Positions 1-7,207 of a stretch of 17,382 bases of DNA are shown one piece after another. The stretch covers positions 1 through 17,382 of the forward strand of contig JACRNN010000108.1 in the NCBI GenBank assembly GCA_016234955.1. Direction: 5' to 3'. The notes under the pieces were generated by a model that ran no database searches, was not told the origin of the DNA, and was given only the letters and a program-made list of their open reading frames with translations. The first letter of the stretch is position 1. Every line of letters begins with the position of its first letter. The translations under genes and the position numbers were made by a program. Source of the DNA: Deltaproteobacteria bacterium (GTDB lineage: Bacteria > Desulfobacterota > GWC2-55-46).

Positions 1-734
1 GCGTTGTCGAGGAGGTTCACGAGCACCTGCTCAAGCCTGTCCTTGTCCCCGGACGCCCTCGGCAGGCCCTCCGGTATCCTTGAGGATATCGTGATGCCCT
101 TGTCCCTTGCCTGCTTCTCGAACCCCGTGGTGGTGGCCTGTCTTATCTCCTTCAGGTCCACGGGCGCGGAAACGATCGTCATCTGGTGGGACTCGAGCCT
201 CGAGAGCGTAAGGAGGTCGTCTATGAGCCGCGACATGCGCATAGCGTGCCTGTCGATGACCCTCAGGAACTCCTTGAGCGTGTCCTTGTCGTCCATCCCC
301 CCGTCAAGCAAGGTCTCCGCGTACCCTTTTATGCTGGCAAGGGGGGTCCTGAGCTCATGGGAGACGTTGGCCACGAAGTCCCTCTTGATGGTCTCCACCC
401 TCTTTTCCTCGGTGATGTCATGCAGGAAGAGCAGGAGGCTGGACCCGCCCATCTCCCTCAAGGGCACGAGGTGCGCCTTGAAGAACCTCGCGCCCTCGCT
501 TATCTCCACGTCCTCGGACCCGGAGATGCGCCTGCGCATGAAGCCCTCGACGCTATCCAGGAGGCTGGTGTTCTGAAGTATATCGCTTACGGGCCTGCCC
601 TCCACAACGCCCTCCGCCGGAAAGGACTTGAGGAAGAATGGGTTGGCGTAGAGCACACGGGCGTTCGAGTCGAGCACGAGCACGCCCGTCTGCATTTCCC
701 GCGCTATGGTCTCGAGTATTACGTTTTTGCCCAT
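1..734 (-). CDS. phoR: PhoR-type sensor histidine kinase, C-terminus beyond window edge
   Basis: The first 244 residues of a sensor kinase are present; the ATP-binding domain beyond the N-box runs off the window. Seen: a PAS-like sensor region (about residues 5-105), then the dimerisation/phosphoacceptor domain with the H-box FVANVSHELRTPL (His126), and the start of the ATPase domain with the N-box LVNLLDNA at the edge. No transmembrane segment precedes the PAS region, so this form looks cytoplasmic, unlike classical membrane-anchored PhoR. I chose the ATG at 734 because GGAGG lies 7 nt upstream; an in-frame ATG at 755 overlaps the regulator stop but has a poorly spaced ribosome site. It lies 17 nt downstream of the PhoB-type regulator, so the two almost certainly form a pair. 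The phosphate role is inferred from similarity and neighbours; another input is possible. Confidence 0.85.
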   Translation of the reverse strand, partial: MGKNVILETIAREMQTGVLVLDSNARVLYANPFFLKSFPAEGVVEGRPVSDILQNTSLLDSVEGFMRRRISGSEDVEISEGARFFKAHLVPLREMGGSSLLLFLHDITEEKRVETIKRDFVANVSHELRTPLASIKGYAETLLDGGMDDKDTLKEFLRVIDRHAMRMSRLIDDLLTLSRLESHQMTIVSAPVDLKEIRQATTTGFEKQARDKGITISSRIPEGLPRASGDKDRLEQVLVNLLDN

Positions 735-751
735 GATCAAACCTCCGGGTG

Positions 752-1453
752 TCATTCCTCGGCGAACCTGTACCCGGCGCCCCTGACCGTCTCTATGTAC
801 CTGCCCGCGCTCTTGAGCTTGGCCCTGAGGCGCCTTACGTGCGTGTCAACGGTCCTCGGTATCACGTAGCAATCGCGGCCCCACGCCCGGTCAAGGAGCG
901 CGTCCCTTGATAGCACCCTGCCCCCGGCCTTCAGCAACTCGGTCAAGAGCTTGAACTCCGTGGAGGAGAGCTGTACGGCCGCCCCTCCTACCGTCACCTT
1001 GTGCCTGGTGAAGTCCACGGAGATCTCCTTGAGCGTGAACTCCTCCTGCCGTTCGCTCTCCGGGCGGCTCTTGTCATACCTCTTGAGCACCGCCTTGACC
1101 CTCAGGATGAACTCCCTCGGGCTGAAGGGCTTTGTGATGTAGTCCTCGGCCCCGAGCTCAAGGCCGACTATCTTGTCCACCTCCTCGCCCTTTGCCGTAA
1201 GCATTATTACCGGTATCCCCCTGGTGGAGTCATTGGACTTGAGCCTCTTCAAGACCTCAGTGCCTTCCATGTCCGGAAGCATTATATCGAGCACTATGAG
1301 GTCCGGGCGCCGGTCCCTCGCGCACTCGATAGCCTCGGGGCCGTCCCTGGCCAGCAGCACGTCAAAACCGGCCTTCTTGAGGTTATAGTCGAGCAGGTTC
1401 AATATATCGGTCTCGTCGTCAACGACGAGTATCTTATTGCCGCTCCTGTTCAT
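752..1453 (-). CDS. phoB: PhoB/OmpR-family DNA-binding response regulator
   Basis: A two-domain response regulator of 233 aa, the normal length for OmpR/PhoB. The receiver domain (about 5-120) shows the acidic pair Asp12-Asp13, the phospho-acceptor Asp56 in VLDIMLP, the switch Thr86 and Lys108 in KPF. The C-terminal winged helix (about 135-231) ends with the PhoB-like signature RRLRAKL...TVRGAGYRF. It should be phosphorylated by the kinase encoded 17 nt downstream and then bind promoters as a dimer. Its start lies inside the end of the upstream arsC-like gene (20-nt overlap), which implies translational coupling. The PhoB assignment rests on sequence character and the phosphate/arsenate-flavoured neighbour; no Pho-box was recognised in the window. 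Confidence 0.9.
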   Translation of the reverse strand: MNRSGNKILVVDDETDILNLLDYNLKKAGFDVLLARDGPEAIECARDRRPDLIVLDIMLPDMEGTEVLKRLKSNDSTRGIPVIMLTAKGEEVDKIVGLELGAEDYITKPFSPREFILRVKAVLKRYDKSRPESERQEEFTLKEISVDFTRHKVTVGGAAVQLSSTEFKLLTELLKAGGRVLSRDALLDRAWGRDCYVIPRTVDTHVRRLRAKLKSAGRYIETVRGAGYRFAEE

Positions 1454-1859
1454 CGATAAGCTCCCTGACCCTCCTCCCTATATCGTCTCTTACGGTCCTC
1501 ATGACCTCCGGGGGCCTGCCGAGCGGGTCCGCGATATTCCAGTCTAATTTTCCGCCCGCGTATGACGCCGGGCACAGCGACGAGGCCGGCAGGCCCCCGA
1601 GCGTCACCACGACATCCGCCCATCCCATCATCTCGTAAGTGAGCTGCTTGGCGGCATGTTTGGAGATGTCAATCCCTATCTCCTTCATGGCCTCTATAGT
1701 GCCGCCGTTTACGGTAGACATGGCGTTGGTCCCGGCGCTCCGGACGTCCACAACGTCCTTCCCGTAATGCCTCGCGAACCCCTCGGCCATCTGGCTCCTG
1801 CACGTATTCCCGACGCAGACGAAGAGTATCTTCCTGCGCGGAGGCGGTTGTGAAGTCAT
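1434..1859 (-). CDS. Low-molecular-weight phosphatase-family protein, arsenate reductase (ArsC)-like
   Basis: A 141-aa protein of the low-molecular-weight tyrosine phosphatase / thioredoxin-coupled ArsC fold. The N-terminal P-loop CVGNTCRS carries the nucleophile Cys15 and Arg21 (CX5R), and the general-acid Asp111 lies in IADPLG. In classical thioredoxin-linked ArsC two further cysteines, about seven residues apart, relay the disulfide. Here the first position of that pair appears as Gly in TLGGLP and only Cys96 (LCPASY) remains. It may therefore be a phosphatase or a reductase with a different resolving route (Cys20 is another candidate). It is the first gene of the arsC-phoB-phoR operon and overlaps phoB by 20 nt, which suggests a link to phosphate or arsenate handling. 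The ATG at 1859 sits a short distance below a good extended -10 element. Confidence 0.85.
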   Translation of the reverse strand: MTSQPPPRRKILFVCVGNTCRSQMAEGFARHYGKDVVDVRSAGTNAMSTVNGGTIEAMKEIGIDISKHAAKQLTYEMMGWADVVVTLGGLPASSLCPASYAGGKLDWNIADPLGRPPEVMRTVRDDIGRRVRELIDEQERQ

Positions 1860-1883
1860 ATCAGGAAATCCCCATAAGTGTCG

Positions 1884-1892
1884 ATTATATCA
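1884..1892 (-). promoter_or_regulatory. Extended -10 promoter for the arsC-phoB-phoR operon
   Basis: On the minus strand the sequence reads TGATATAAT, a perfect TGn-TATAAT extended -10. It would start transcription near 1877, giving a leader of only about 18 nt before the ATG at 1859. No good -35 is seen 17 nt upstream, which is acceptable for extended -10 promoters. Confidence 0.5.
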
Positions 1893-1954
1893 TTTCTAAC
1901 ACACCGTAGGGCCGGCGGCAAGGATATTGTGGTCAAAGGCTTGCAAGGATAGTA

Positions 1955-1991
1955 CGCCGCGGACGGGCTTTTTCAGCGGCCTGCTAAATTT
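1955..1991 (+). repeat. Copy of the dispersed TTTTTCAGCAACCTGCTAAA repeat
   Basis: Reads GGGCTTTTTCAGCGGCCTGC followed by TAAATTT, preceded by a CGCCGCGGAC-like stretch. The same core recurs near 8661, 10542, 12587, 12741 and 15523 in one or other orientation. It lies in the divergent spacer between arsC and the polysaccharide operon. Confidence 0.6.
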
Positions 1992-2060
1992 TTCCATAAA
2001 TACTCCGATATAAAAAAAGACGGTTTGTGCAAGCGCCTAATGCAATGCTTGAATAGGACC

Positions 2061-2108
2061 GTTGAAGCCCCTAAGCCCAAGCCGCCGGGGATGCGCTCGC
2101 TATGCATT
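2061..2108 (+). repeat. Shortened copy of the REP-like element
   Basis: Joins the left end of the element (GTTGAAGCCCC...GCCGGGG) directly to its right end (ATGCGCTCGCTATGCAT), lacking the middle that is present at 6967-7084 and 9563-9683. It lies about 35 nt before the start of the HEAT-repeat gene, in the likely 5' leader. I saw no convincing promoter in 1993-2141. Confidence 0.65.
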
Positions 2109-2141
2109 TTAAAGCAAAATAGTTGTTTTTCCGGAGAAGCT

Positions 2142-3431
2142 ATGGGGTTTATAGTCGTATACATCGTCATCTGGTCCATCTTGACCATGATATCTTTTAC
2201 GCTCGTTTTAGTCCTTGCCAGAAGATTCTACATGCAACGGAAGTACAGGCTCATCGGCCTTGAACGGGAAAAGTATGCGTGGCTCCCGGCTATCCTTGCT
2301 TCCGGCGCCATGACCGATTCCGGCGCGCTCAGAAAACCGCCGGGGAGCAACGCATGGACCGCGATAGAGGAGGCGCTGTTCAAGGCCCTTGATTCTCAGA
2401 AGGCTGAAAAGGGGCGTATCAGGAAGCTCTTCCATGACCTCGGCTATACGGCATATTACATGAAGAAGCTTAAAACGGGGACCAGGTGGGAACAGGCCCT
2501 TTACGCGGAGAGGCTCGGCAACATCGAGTGCGTGGAAGCTGTCCACGAGCTTATCAACGCGTTGGCCTCGAAATACCGCGATGTAAGGATGCTCGCGATC
2601 CATTCCCTCGGCGAGATAAGGGATGAAAGGGGACTTCCCGGCCTGATGAAGGCGTTGAGGACCGCCGTTACATCGGATGAAGAGGTGTCGATAAAGGTGC
2701 TGAAATCAGCCCTCATATCATTTGGAGCGGCTCTCATGGATTTCATACCGCCCTTGACCAGAGACCCTGACTGGCGTATAAGGGCGGCGGCCATGGAAAT
2801 CCTCGGAGAGATCGCAAACCCGGCAACGGCATGTGTATTCATGAAGGGGTTAACGGACCCGGAGCAGGATATCAGGGCAAAGTCAGCCAAGGCGCTCGGG
2901 AAGCTCAGGCACAGACCGGCGATACCGGAACTCAAGGGCCTGCTTGAAGACCCGTTCTGGGTCGTGCGCATACACGCGTCAAGGGCGCTCGGCCTCATCG
3001 GCGACCGTTGCGTAATACCCGATCTCATAAGCCTCCTTACGGACATGAACTGGCAGGTGAGGAAGTCCGCGGCCGAGGCCTTGAGCAGGATCGGGGGGGA
3101 CGCATACGCCGCCCTCCTCGATTTTTTTCTCCATTCAGAGGATAACTACGGCAGGGCGCAGGCCGCCGAGGAGCTTGAGAGCGCCGGGATAATAAACGGG
3201 CTTATGAACTTTCTCCTGAAGAAAAGAGATGAAAAGGCATGTCATATGGCGCAGGCCGCCGCGTTCGGAAAGCATGACCTTTTCGTGCTTAGCGAGGTGC
3301 TCCGCGGTGCGGGAGAGGAGAGGACCATCAACGGGCTTGCGGAACTCGCAGGCAGGATGTTCTCGGACGACGAGATAATGGCGGCGGCCTATTCGGTCGG
3401 GAGGCATAAATTAACGGCGGACACGGTGTGA
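2142..3431 (+). CDS. Membrane-anchored HEAT-repeat protein of the exopolysaccharide operon
   Basis: A 429-aa protein with one N-terminal transmembrane helix (about residues 3-26, GFIVVYIVIWSILTMISFTL), a basic stop-transfer stretch (RRFYMQRKYR) and then a long alpha-helical domain. From about 115 to 330 it has repeating HEAT/PBS-lyase-like helical pairs (for example VRMLAIHSLGEI, IRAAAMEILGEI, IRAKSAKALGKL, VRIHASRALGLI, VRKSAAEALSRI) spaced by about 30 residues. The domain probably faces the cytoplasm and serves as a protein-binding scaffold. I chose the ATG at 2142 because GGAG lies 5 nt upstream and the protein then begins with the hydrophobic helix; the longer frame back to 2025 translates the upstream repeat. 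Its stop overlaps the glycosyltransferase start, so a regulatory or assembly role for that synthase is the natural inference. Confidence 0.88.
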   Translation: MGFIVVYIVIWSILTMISFTLVLVLARRFYMQRKYRLIGLEREKYAWLPAILASGAMTDSGALRKPPGSNAWTAIEEALFKALDSQKAEKGRIRKLFHDLGYTAYYMKKLKTGTRWEQALYAERLGNIECVEAVHELINALASKYRDVRMLAIHSLGEIRDERGLPGLMKALRTAVTSDEEVSIKVLKSALISFGAALMDFIPPLTRDPDWRIRAAAMEILGEIANPATACVFMKGLTDPEQDIRAKSAKALGKLRHRPAIPELKGLLEDPFWVVRIHASRALGLIGDRCVIPDLISLLTDMNWQVRKSAAEALSRIGGDAYAALLDFFLHSEDNYGRAQAAEELESAGIINGLMNFLLKKRDEKACHMAQAAAFGKHDLFVLSEVLRGAGEERTINGLAELAGRMFSDDEIMAAAYSVGRHKLTADTV

Positions 3432-4867
3432 GGGCCTTTCTCTTAAACTTCATATACTGGTTCAACTACCTCGTCCTCGGCTACTATACGGCGGCGAACG
3501 TCGTTTATTTGCTCCTTCTCCTGATCGCCGTGTGGATTATAGCCACTCATCTCTTCAGGCTTGATTACGGCGGGTACCAGGAATCCATACACCCTTCCGC
3601 GGCGCCCCCGATAAGCGTCATCATAGCCGCCTATAACGAGGAATCCACGATCATGGACAGCATCACGTCCCTTACCCTTCTCAATTATCCGGACTACGAG
3701 ATAATAGTCGTAAACGACGGCTCGACCGACTCGACCCTCAAAAGGCTTATCGAGGGCTTTAATCTGCAGAGGAAGAACATCGTTTACCGGGCGATTATCC
3801 ATACGGCCGATGTAAAGTGGTTCTACATAAATCCGGAGATGCCAAACCTCGTGGTGGTGGACAAGAAGCACGCGGGCAAGGCGGACTCCCTGAATGTCGG
3901 GATAAATGTATCGAGGGCGCCGTACTTCTGCTCGATAGACGCGGATTCCATCATTGAGAAAGACGCGTTGCTCCGCCTTATGAGGCCGATTATCGAATCA
4001 CCCGATCGCGTCAAGGCGACGGGCGGCATCGTAAGGATAGTGAACGGGTCCGCCGTCGTCAAAGGGAGGCTTGAGGAAGTAAGGCTCCCGAAGGACAGCC
4101 TTTCGAGGATGCAGGTAGTCGAGTATATAAGGAGCTTCCTTTTCGGGAGGACGGGCCTGAGCGCGCTCAATTCGCTCCTTATCATCTCGGGCACGTTCTC
4201 AATGTTCCACAAAAGGACCGTACAGGCCGCCGGAGGCTACAACTCCAGGACAGTGACGGAGGACATGGAGCTTGTGGTAAGACTCCATAAATATCTCCTT
4301 GATGGAAAGCGGCGTTATTCCATAACATTCGTGCCTGACCCGATATGCTGGACAGAGGCCCCCAGGGACTTCGATATGCTGAGACGCCAGAGGCGGAGAT
4401 GGCACATGGGACTTGCCGAGTCCGTCTACATGTACAGGAGGATGCTATTCAATCCAAAATATAAATGGGTGGGGTTCTTCGCGCTCCCCTACCAGCTCTT
4501 CATCGAGCTTCTCGGCCCGGTTGTCGAGTTCCTCGGGTATCTGGTCGTGACCGCGTCGTTTTTTCTCAGGATAGTCGATCTCGAGTTCTTTCTCCTTTTC
4601 CTTACGATGGCGATACTCGTGGGTGTATTCTTCTCAACCGGCGCCATCCTTCTTGAGGAGATAACCTACAGGAGATACGGGAAACTCAAGGACCTTTTCA
4701 TACTTCTCCTTTACGGGGTGATCGAGAACTTCGGCTACAGGCAGCTTGTGGCGTTCTGGAGGACGCAGGCGGTCTTGAAATTCCTGTTCTCAAAGGATAA
4801 GAAGTGGGAGGTGGTAAGGAAATCAGGGTTCGACGCCCCCGCTGGAAACGCCGTGAAAGCCGGATGA
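3428..4867 (+). CDS. Processive family 2 glycosyltransferase (PgaC/IcaA/cellulose-synthase-like)
   Basis: A 479-aa inner-membrane GT2 synthase. N-terminal hydrophobic segments span about residues 5-43. The catalytic domain (about 60-330) shows all hallmarks of processive synthases: VVNDGSTDS (Asp97), the DxD motif SIDADS (Asp171, Asp173), TEDME (Asp279, catalytic base) and QRRRW (321-325). C-terminal membrane helices (about 345-455) complete the channel-like architecture. No PilZ domain is visible. It would polymerise a nucleotide-sugar into a beta-linked polysaccharide and pass it across the inner membrane; the sugar cannot be told from sequence. It starts at GTG 3428, overlapping the HEAT stop by 4 nt, and its stop overlaps the next ATG by 4 nt. 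Closest analogues by architecture are PgaC and E. coli YaiP. Confidence 0.92.
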   Translation: MRAFLLNFIYWFNYLVLGYYTAANVVYLLLLLIAVWIIATHLFRLDYGGYQESIHPSAAPPISVIIAAYNEESTIMDSITSLTLLNYPDYEIIVVNDGSTDSTLKRLIEGFNLQRKNIVYRAIIHTADVKWFYINPEMPNLVVVDKKHAGKADSLNVGINVSRAPYFCSIDADSIIEKDALLRLMRPIIESPDRVKATGGIVRIVNGSAVVKGRLEEVRLPKDSLSRMQVVEYIRSFLFGRTGLSALNSLLIISGTFSMFHKRTVQAAGGYNSRTVTEDMELVVRLHKYLLDGKRRYSITFVPDPICWTEAPRDFDMLRRQRRRWHMGLAESVYMYRRMLFNPKYKWVGFFALPYQLFIELLGPVVEFLGYLVVTASFFLRIVDLEFFLLFLTMAILVGVFFSTGAILLEEITYRRYGKLKDLFILLLYGVIENFGYRQLVAFWRTQAVLKFLFSKDKKWEVVRKSGFDAPAGNAVKAG

Positions 4868-6423
4868 AAAACCTGAAAGGTCTCGATATGAGGAAAACCC
4901 TTGTCGCCATCGGAATAGCGGTGTTTTCATGCGCGTCCGCATACGCGCTTGATACGCCCGATGAGCTTGGGAAAGCGCCTCAGGCGGCCACTGGCGAAAA
5001 CAGGGCCCAGGCCCTGAAAAAGCTCGGGGACCGCTATGCGGGAGTGGAGGATTATAAGAACGCCGGAAGCTTCTACATATCGGCGCTGAACGAAGCGAGA
5101 AACAGCTTCACCATAGAGGAACGAAAAAGGATGGCGACCGTAATCTCATGGGGAGGGGCTTTTGACGAAGCCGCCGGCGAGTTCGAGTCCATCCTGTCGG
5201 AAAGGCCTGACGACCTTGAGGCCAGGCTCTCCCACGCAAGGGTGCTCTCATGGATGGGCCACACCGTCGAGGCGCTTTCAGAGGCGGAATCAGTCCTGCG
5301 AAAGGCCCCGTCCGACCGGGACGCGCTTTTACTCAAGGCGGATATCCTGAGGTGGATGGGCGAGGGTGAAAGGGCGCGTGATATCTACGGCAAGCTCCTT
5401 GAGGGAAGGGATAATTTCGGCGCGAGGGCGGGGCTTGTCTATTATAACCTTTCGGAAGGCGACGTGAAGGGCGCGAATGAGGATTTAAAGCTCCTCAGGC
5501 CTGAAGACGCGTATGAGGAAAAACAGCTTAAGGAAATTACAGAGGCCGTAGATGGCGCATCAAGGCCGTCCCTCGACGCTTCTTTCAATTATTATAATGA
5601 TTCGGACTTCAACCAGTCACGGAGCTACAACCTCCATTACGGTTTCCTTTTTGAAAACTTAAGGGCAAATCTCAATTACCTCCATACGGATGCCGAGGAC
5701 AGGATTAGGAACAACTCGGCGGACAACCTCTCGGCTAAGGCCGAGACGAATATCGCCGGGGGCGTAAGGGGAGGCGCGGGCGCGGGGGTCACATTCCTTT
5801 CAAACCTCGACCATTCCGTTTTCCCGAGCTGGTTTCTGAAAGTTGACGCCAGGGCATCCGGCGCGGATGTGACCGCGGCATTGTCGAGGGAGACGATTAC
5901 CGATACGGCGGCCCTCATTGGCAATGGCGTCAGGTATACGTCTTTAAGCCTTGCGGCCACGAGGAATTTTGAAAAACTAACCATGAGAAGCTGGTACTCA
6001 TATCGTTCGTATTCGGACGACAACAGCGCGCACGATTTCCAGATAGCCATTGCGTATCCGTTATATCAAAAAGACGTCAAGCTCAAGGCCGGCGACAAGC
6101 TCCGTTTTCTTAATTACGGGAGGCAGAGCCTCGGCGGATATTACGACCCGGATTATCATATATCGGACCAGGTTTATCTGAACTTTTCATGGGAGGGGGG
6201 CGGGCTTTACTTGATGGCTGAACCGTACGGAGGATATCAGACCTCGCGCAGGTTCGGCAATGTCGATAGCGGGCTTTTCGGAGGCTGTTCAGCCTCTCTG
6301 GGTTATAAGCTGAGCAAGGGCCTGCGGATAGAGGCGGACGCCGAAGGCGGCAACAGCGCCATCGGCACGGTATCGGGCTTTAAATATTATCAGGCCGGGA
6401 TAAAGATAAACCTCGTGCCTTGA
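4864..6423 (+). CDS. TPR-containing YaiO-like outer-membrane beta-barrel protein
   Basis: A 519-aa exported protein. The signal peptide (TLVAIGIAVFSCASAYA, cleavage about residue 28) is followed by a helical TPR region (about 35-245; for example NAGSFYISALNEA, AEGEFESIL-like and LEARLSHARVLSWMGHTVEA-like segments). From about 270 to the end there are alternating aromatic/polar strands typical of a small outer-membrane barrel (SFNYYNDSDFNQSRSYNLHY, YLNFSWEGGGLYLMAEPYGG and similar). It matches the plan of YaiO and, more loosely, PgaA: a periplasmic TPR domain plus an export pore. It should carry the glycan made by the upstream synthase across the outer membrane. The start at ATG 4864 gives an ATGA overlap with the synthase; ATG 4888, preceded by AAAGG at 7 nt, is an equally credible start and leaves the signal peptide intact. 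Confidence 0.85.
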   Translation: MKNLKGLDMRKTLVAIGIAVFSCASAYALDTPDELGKAPQAATGENRAQALKKLGDRYAGVEDYKNAGSFYISALNEARNSFTIEERKRMATVISWGGAFDEAAGEFESILSERPDDLEARLSHARVLSWMGHTVEALSEAESVLRKAPSDRDALLLKADILRWMGEGERARDIYGKLLEGRDNFGARAGLVYYNLSEGDVKGANEDLKLLRPEDAYEEKQLKEITEAVDGASRPSLDASFNYYNDSDFNQSRSYNLHYGFLFENLRANLNYLHTDAEDRIRNNSADNLSAKAETNIAGGVRGGAGAGVTFLSNLDHSVFPSWFLKVDARASGADVTAALSRETITDTAALIGNGVRYTSLSLAATRNFEKLTMRSWYSYRSYSDDNSAHDFQIAIAYPLYQKDVKLKAGDKLRFLNYGRQSLGGYYDPDYHISDQVYLNFSWEGGGLYLMAEPYGGYQTSRRFGNVDSGLFGGCSASLGYKLSKGLRIEADAEGGNSAIGTVSGFKYYQAGIKINLVP

Positions 6424-6917
6424 GAAATGCGAGGACTGCCTTGAAGCTGTCTACGGAGACAAAGCTCTGGCTTCTGATATCAGCGTTCCTGTTGCTCTTC
6501 GCCTTTGGAGTTTATAATGTAATGAGGCCGGACCGCGGCCCGCTGTCTCTTGTAAGGGGGGATGTGCGCCGGATAACGCCGTTGGTGCTCGTTGGGCCAT
6601 ATCCCACTGAAGAGGAAATATCAAGGCTTAAACTGAGCGGGGTAAAAGAGCTGGTAAGCCTTATGAAGCCGGGCCTGCCCTTTGAGGCGGAGCTTGTATC
6701 GAGAGAGATAAAGGCGGCGGAGAAGAACGGGCTTTCTTTTACGAATTATCCGATGGATTTCTTGAAGTCCGGCAGCCCCGAAAACATAAATGCAATCAAT
6801 CAGGCCGTCGCGCACGTCCTATCGTCACAAAAAAAGACTTACGTCCACTGCTATTTAGGGAGACATCGGGTCGCGGATTTTGAAAGGGAGTTCAGGAAAT
6901 CGACTGGAAACTATTGA
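6420..6917 (+). CDS. Membrane-anchored dual-specificity/tyrosine phosphatase-like protein
   Basis: A 165-aa protein with an N-terminal transmembrane helix (about 16-34, LWLLISAFLLLFAFGVYNV), then a compact cysteine-phosphatase domain. The P-loop VHCYLGRHRV fits HCX5R (Cys144, Arg150), and Asp113 in YPMDF is a candidate general acid. The N-in topology is not certain, so the domain could face the cytoplasm or the periplasm. The tail after the P-loop is only 15 residues, shorter than the helices usual in this fold. It begins with TTG at 6420, overlapping the barrel gene stop; an alternative TTG at 6441 has GAGG 6 nt upstream. As the last gene of the operon it may dephosphorylate a partner that controls polymer output, or a phospho-sugar or lipid intermediate. 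Both are inference. Confidence 0.75.
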   Translation: MRNARTALKLSTETKLWLLISAFLLLFAFGVYNVMRPDRGPLSLVRGDVRRITPLVLVGPYPTEEEISRLKLSGVKELVSLMKPGLPFEAELVSREIKAAEKNGLSFTNYPMDFLKSGSPENINAINQAVAHVLSSQKKTYVHCYLGRHRVADFEREFRKSTGNY

Positions 6918-6966
6918 CACTCGCATAAGATAGCGACAATTTAACAATCAACCGGAGATTTTTCGA

Positions 6967-7084
6967 GTTGAAGCTCCCCGCAGCAAGCTGCGGGGAATCT
7001 TCGACATATAAGGGAGTATATATTTCTATTCGCTCGCTTGACCCCGCAACCAAGCTGCGGGGAATGCGCTCGCTATGCATGTTC
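6967..7084 (+). repeat. Full copy of the REP-like intergenic element
   Basis: A 118-bp element. It starts with a strong hairpin (CCCCGCAG-CAAG-CTGCGGGG, further closed by GAAG/CTTC), contains ATTCGCTCGCTTG, a second hairpin-like CCCCGC...GCGGGG segment, and ends GCGCTCGCTATGCATGTTC. It aligns along its whole length with 9563-9683 and at both ends with 2061-2108. It lies between convergent operons. With no T-run after the hairpin it is a weak terminator at best, but the hairpin could stabilise the 3' end of the polysaccharide mRNA. Confidence 0.75.
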
Positions 7085-7124
7085 ATTGCGCCTTTCCTAT
7101 GAATATATACTCCCTTATATGTCG
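7002..7124. repeat. 23-bp perfect inverted repeat around part of the REP-like element
   Basis: Positions 7002-7024 (begins CGACATATAAGGGAG) and 7102-7124 (ends CCCTTATATGTCG) are exact reverse complements over 23 nt, separated by 77 nt that hold the right half of the REP-like element. The left arm belongs to the element shared with 9563-9683; the right arm has no counterpart at the second copy. Confidence 0.85.
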
Positions 7125-7154
7125 GGGAAAAGAGCAATTTTTAGAGGCGCCCTT

Positions 7155-7186
7155 AAAAAACCCGGCCTTCTGCAACAAAGGCCGGG
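7155..7186 (-). terminator. Rho-independent terminator of the nfn operon
   Basis: A 9-bp perfect stem, CCCGGCCTT (7161-7169) with AAGGCCGGG (7178-7186), and an 8-nt loop. Read on the minus strand it is followed directly by six T residues (7160-7155). It lies 21 nt after the nfnB stop. Confidence 0.88.
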
Positions 7187-7207
7187 CCGGACTGCGAATA
7201 CGGGCGT

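Noticed and set aside
2025..2141. N-terminal extension of the HEAT protein from a TTG at 2025
   Set aside because: It would translate the REP-like repeat, has no ribosome site, and places extra residues ahead of a clear N-terminal membrane helix.
6967..7124. A CRISPR array or phage attachment site at the hairpin repeats
   Set aside because: There are no regular spacers, only two full copies 2.6 kb apart, and no integrase or cas gene.
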